From Aeromonas simiae (lineage in GTDB: Bacteria; Pseudomonadota; Gammaproteobacteria; Enterobacterales; Aeromonadaceae), in assembly GCF_000820125.1 (NCBI RefSeq), contig NZ_CDBY01000005.1, positions 1-37,182 on the forward strand: 37,182 nucleotides of DNA, written 5' to 3'. Under the pieces are notes generated by a model, which was given only the letters and a program-made list of their open reading frames with translations, did no database searches and was not told the DNA's origin. Position 1 is the stretch's first letter, and each line of letters opens with the position of its first letter. Positions 37,092 through 37,182 of this stretch are shown in pieces. Made by a program: the position numbers and the translations under genes.

Positions 37092-37131
37092 AGGCCCATG
37101 ATATGGATGCTTGCGCTAGAACCAATGCAAA

Positions 37132-37165
37132 AAGGCCTTCCCGTTTGGGAAGGCCTTCTTTATAT
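37132..37165. terminator. Strong terminator hairpin near the right edge
   Basis: A perfect 11-bp stem (37132-37142 with 37147-37157) with a GTTT loop. It has CTTTATAT on the plus side and TTTTTGC on the minus side, so it can act in both directions. It probably ends a leftward gene lying right of the window. Confidence 0.75.
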
Positions 37166-37182
37166 GGTGCTGATACCCAGAA

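Noticed and set aside
36914-37099. 61-aa minus-strand frame at the right edge
   Set aside because: It runs through two terminator hairpins and has no good ribosome site, so coding is unlikely.

Overview
The window looks like chromosomal backbone of a gammaproteobacterium, most likely Aeromonas. The DNA is GC-rich. PolA, CpxRA, LexA, PlsB, TatABC, UbiEJB and CodA are close to the enterobacterial proteins, while HemB is of the metal-site type that lacks the zinc cysteines. The genus is inferred from gene content and order; no 16S sequence is present. I saw no insertion sequence, prophage, CRISPR array or tRNA.

Layout. Positions 1-150 hold a leftward rRNA-type P1 promoter, so an rRNA operon probably lies just outside the left edge. 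This matches the rrnD/yrdA neighbourhood of E. coli. Next come yrdA (gamma-carbonic anhydrase), polA (minus), elbB, zapB (minus), and a leftward fieF-cysE-membrane transporter operon that diverges from cpxRA. trmL and a DinF-type MATE gene converge. An SCO1 gene, a 90-aa orphan and lexA (two LexA boxes) follow on the minus strand, then plsB, a YhhN lysoplasmalogenase and an unannotated 50-aa gene. About 1.3 kb without protein genes (17414-18758) carries two tandem CsrB-family small RNAs. The rest holds rsmJ, a large PAS/GGDEF/EAL protein and prlC (minus), an orphan sensor kinase and gorA (plus), then a long minus-strand run: crcB, ubiE-ubiJ-ubiB-tatA-tatB-tatC, tatD-hemB. Solo codA and a 68-aa gene close the window, ending in several hairpin terminators.

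The most notable element is the tandem csrB pair. Both RNAs are packed with GGA motifs, many in short hairpin loops, as expected for RNAs that sequester CsrA/RsmA. Both have the same upstream layout at the same distances: an 18-bp near-identical box about 208 bp before the predicted start, a perfect IHF consensus centred about 109 bp before it, and a sigma-70 promoter with a 16-bp spacer. This suggests a whole regulated unit was duplicated in tandem and the two transcripts then diverged (about 390 and 275 nt). Other regulatory signals are perfect DnaA boxes before polA and yrdA, dual LexA boxes before lexA, a heat-shock-like promoter before prlC, and a candidate small RNA at the right edge.
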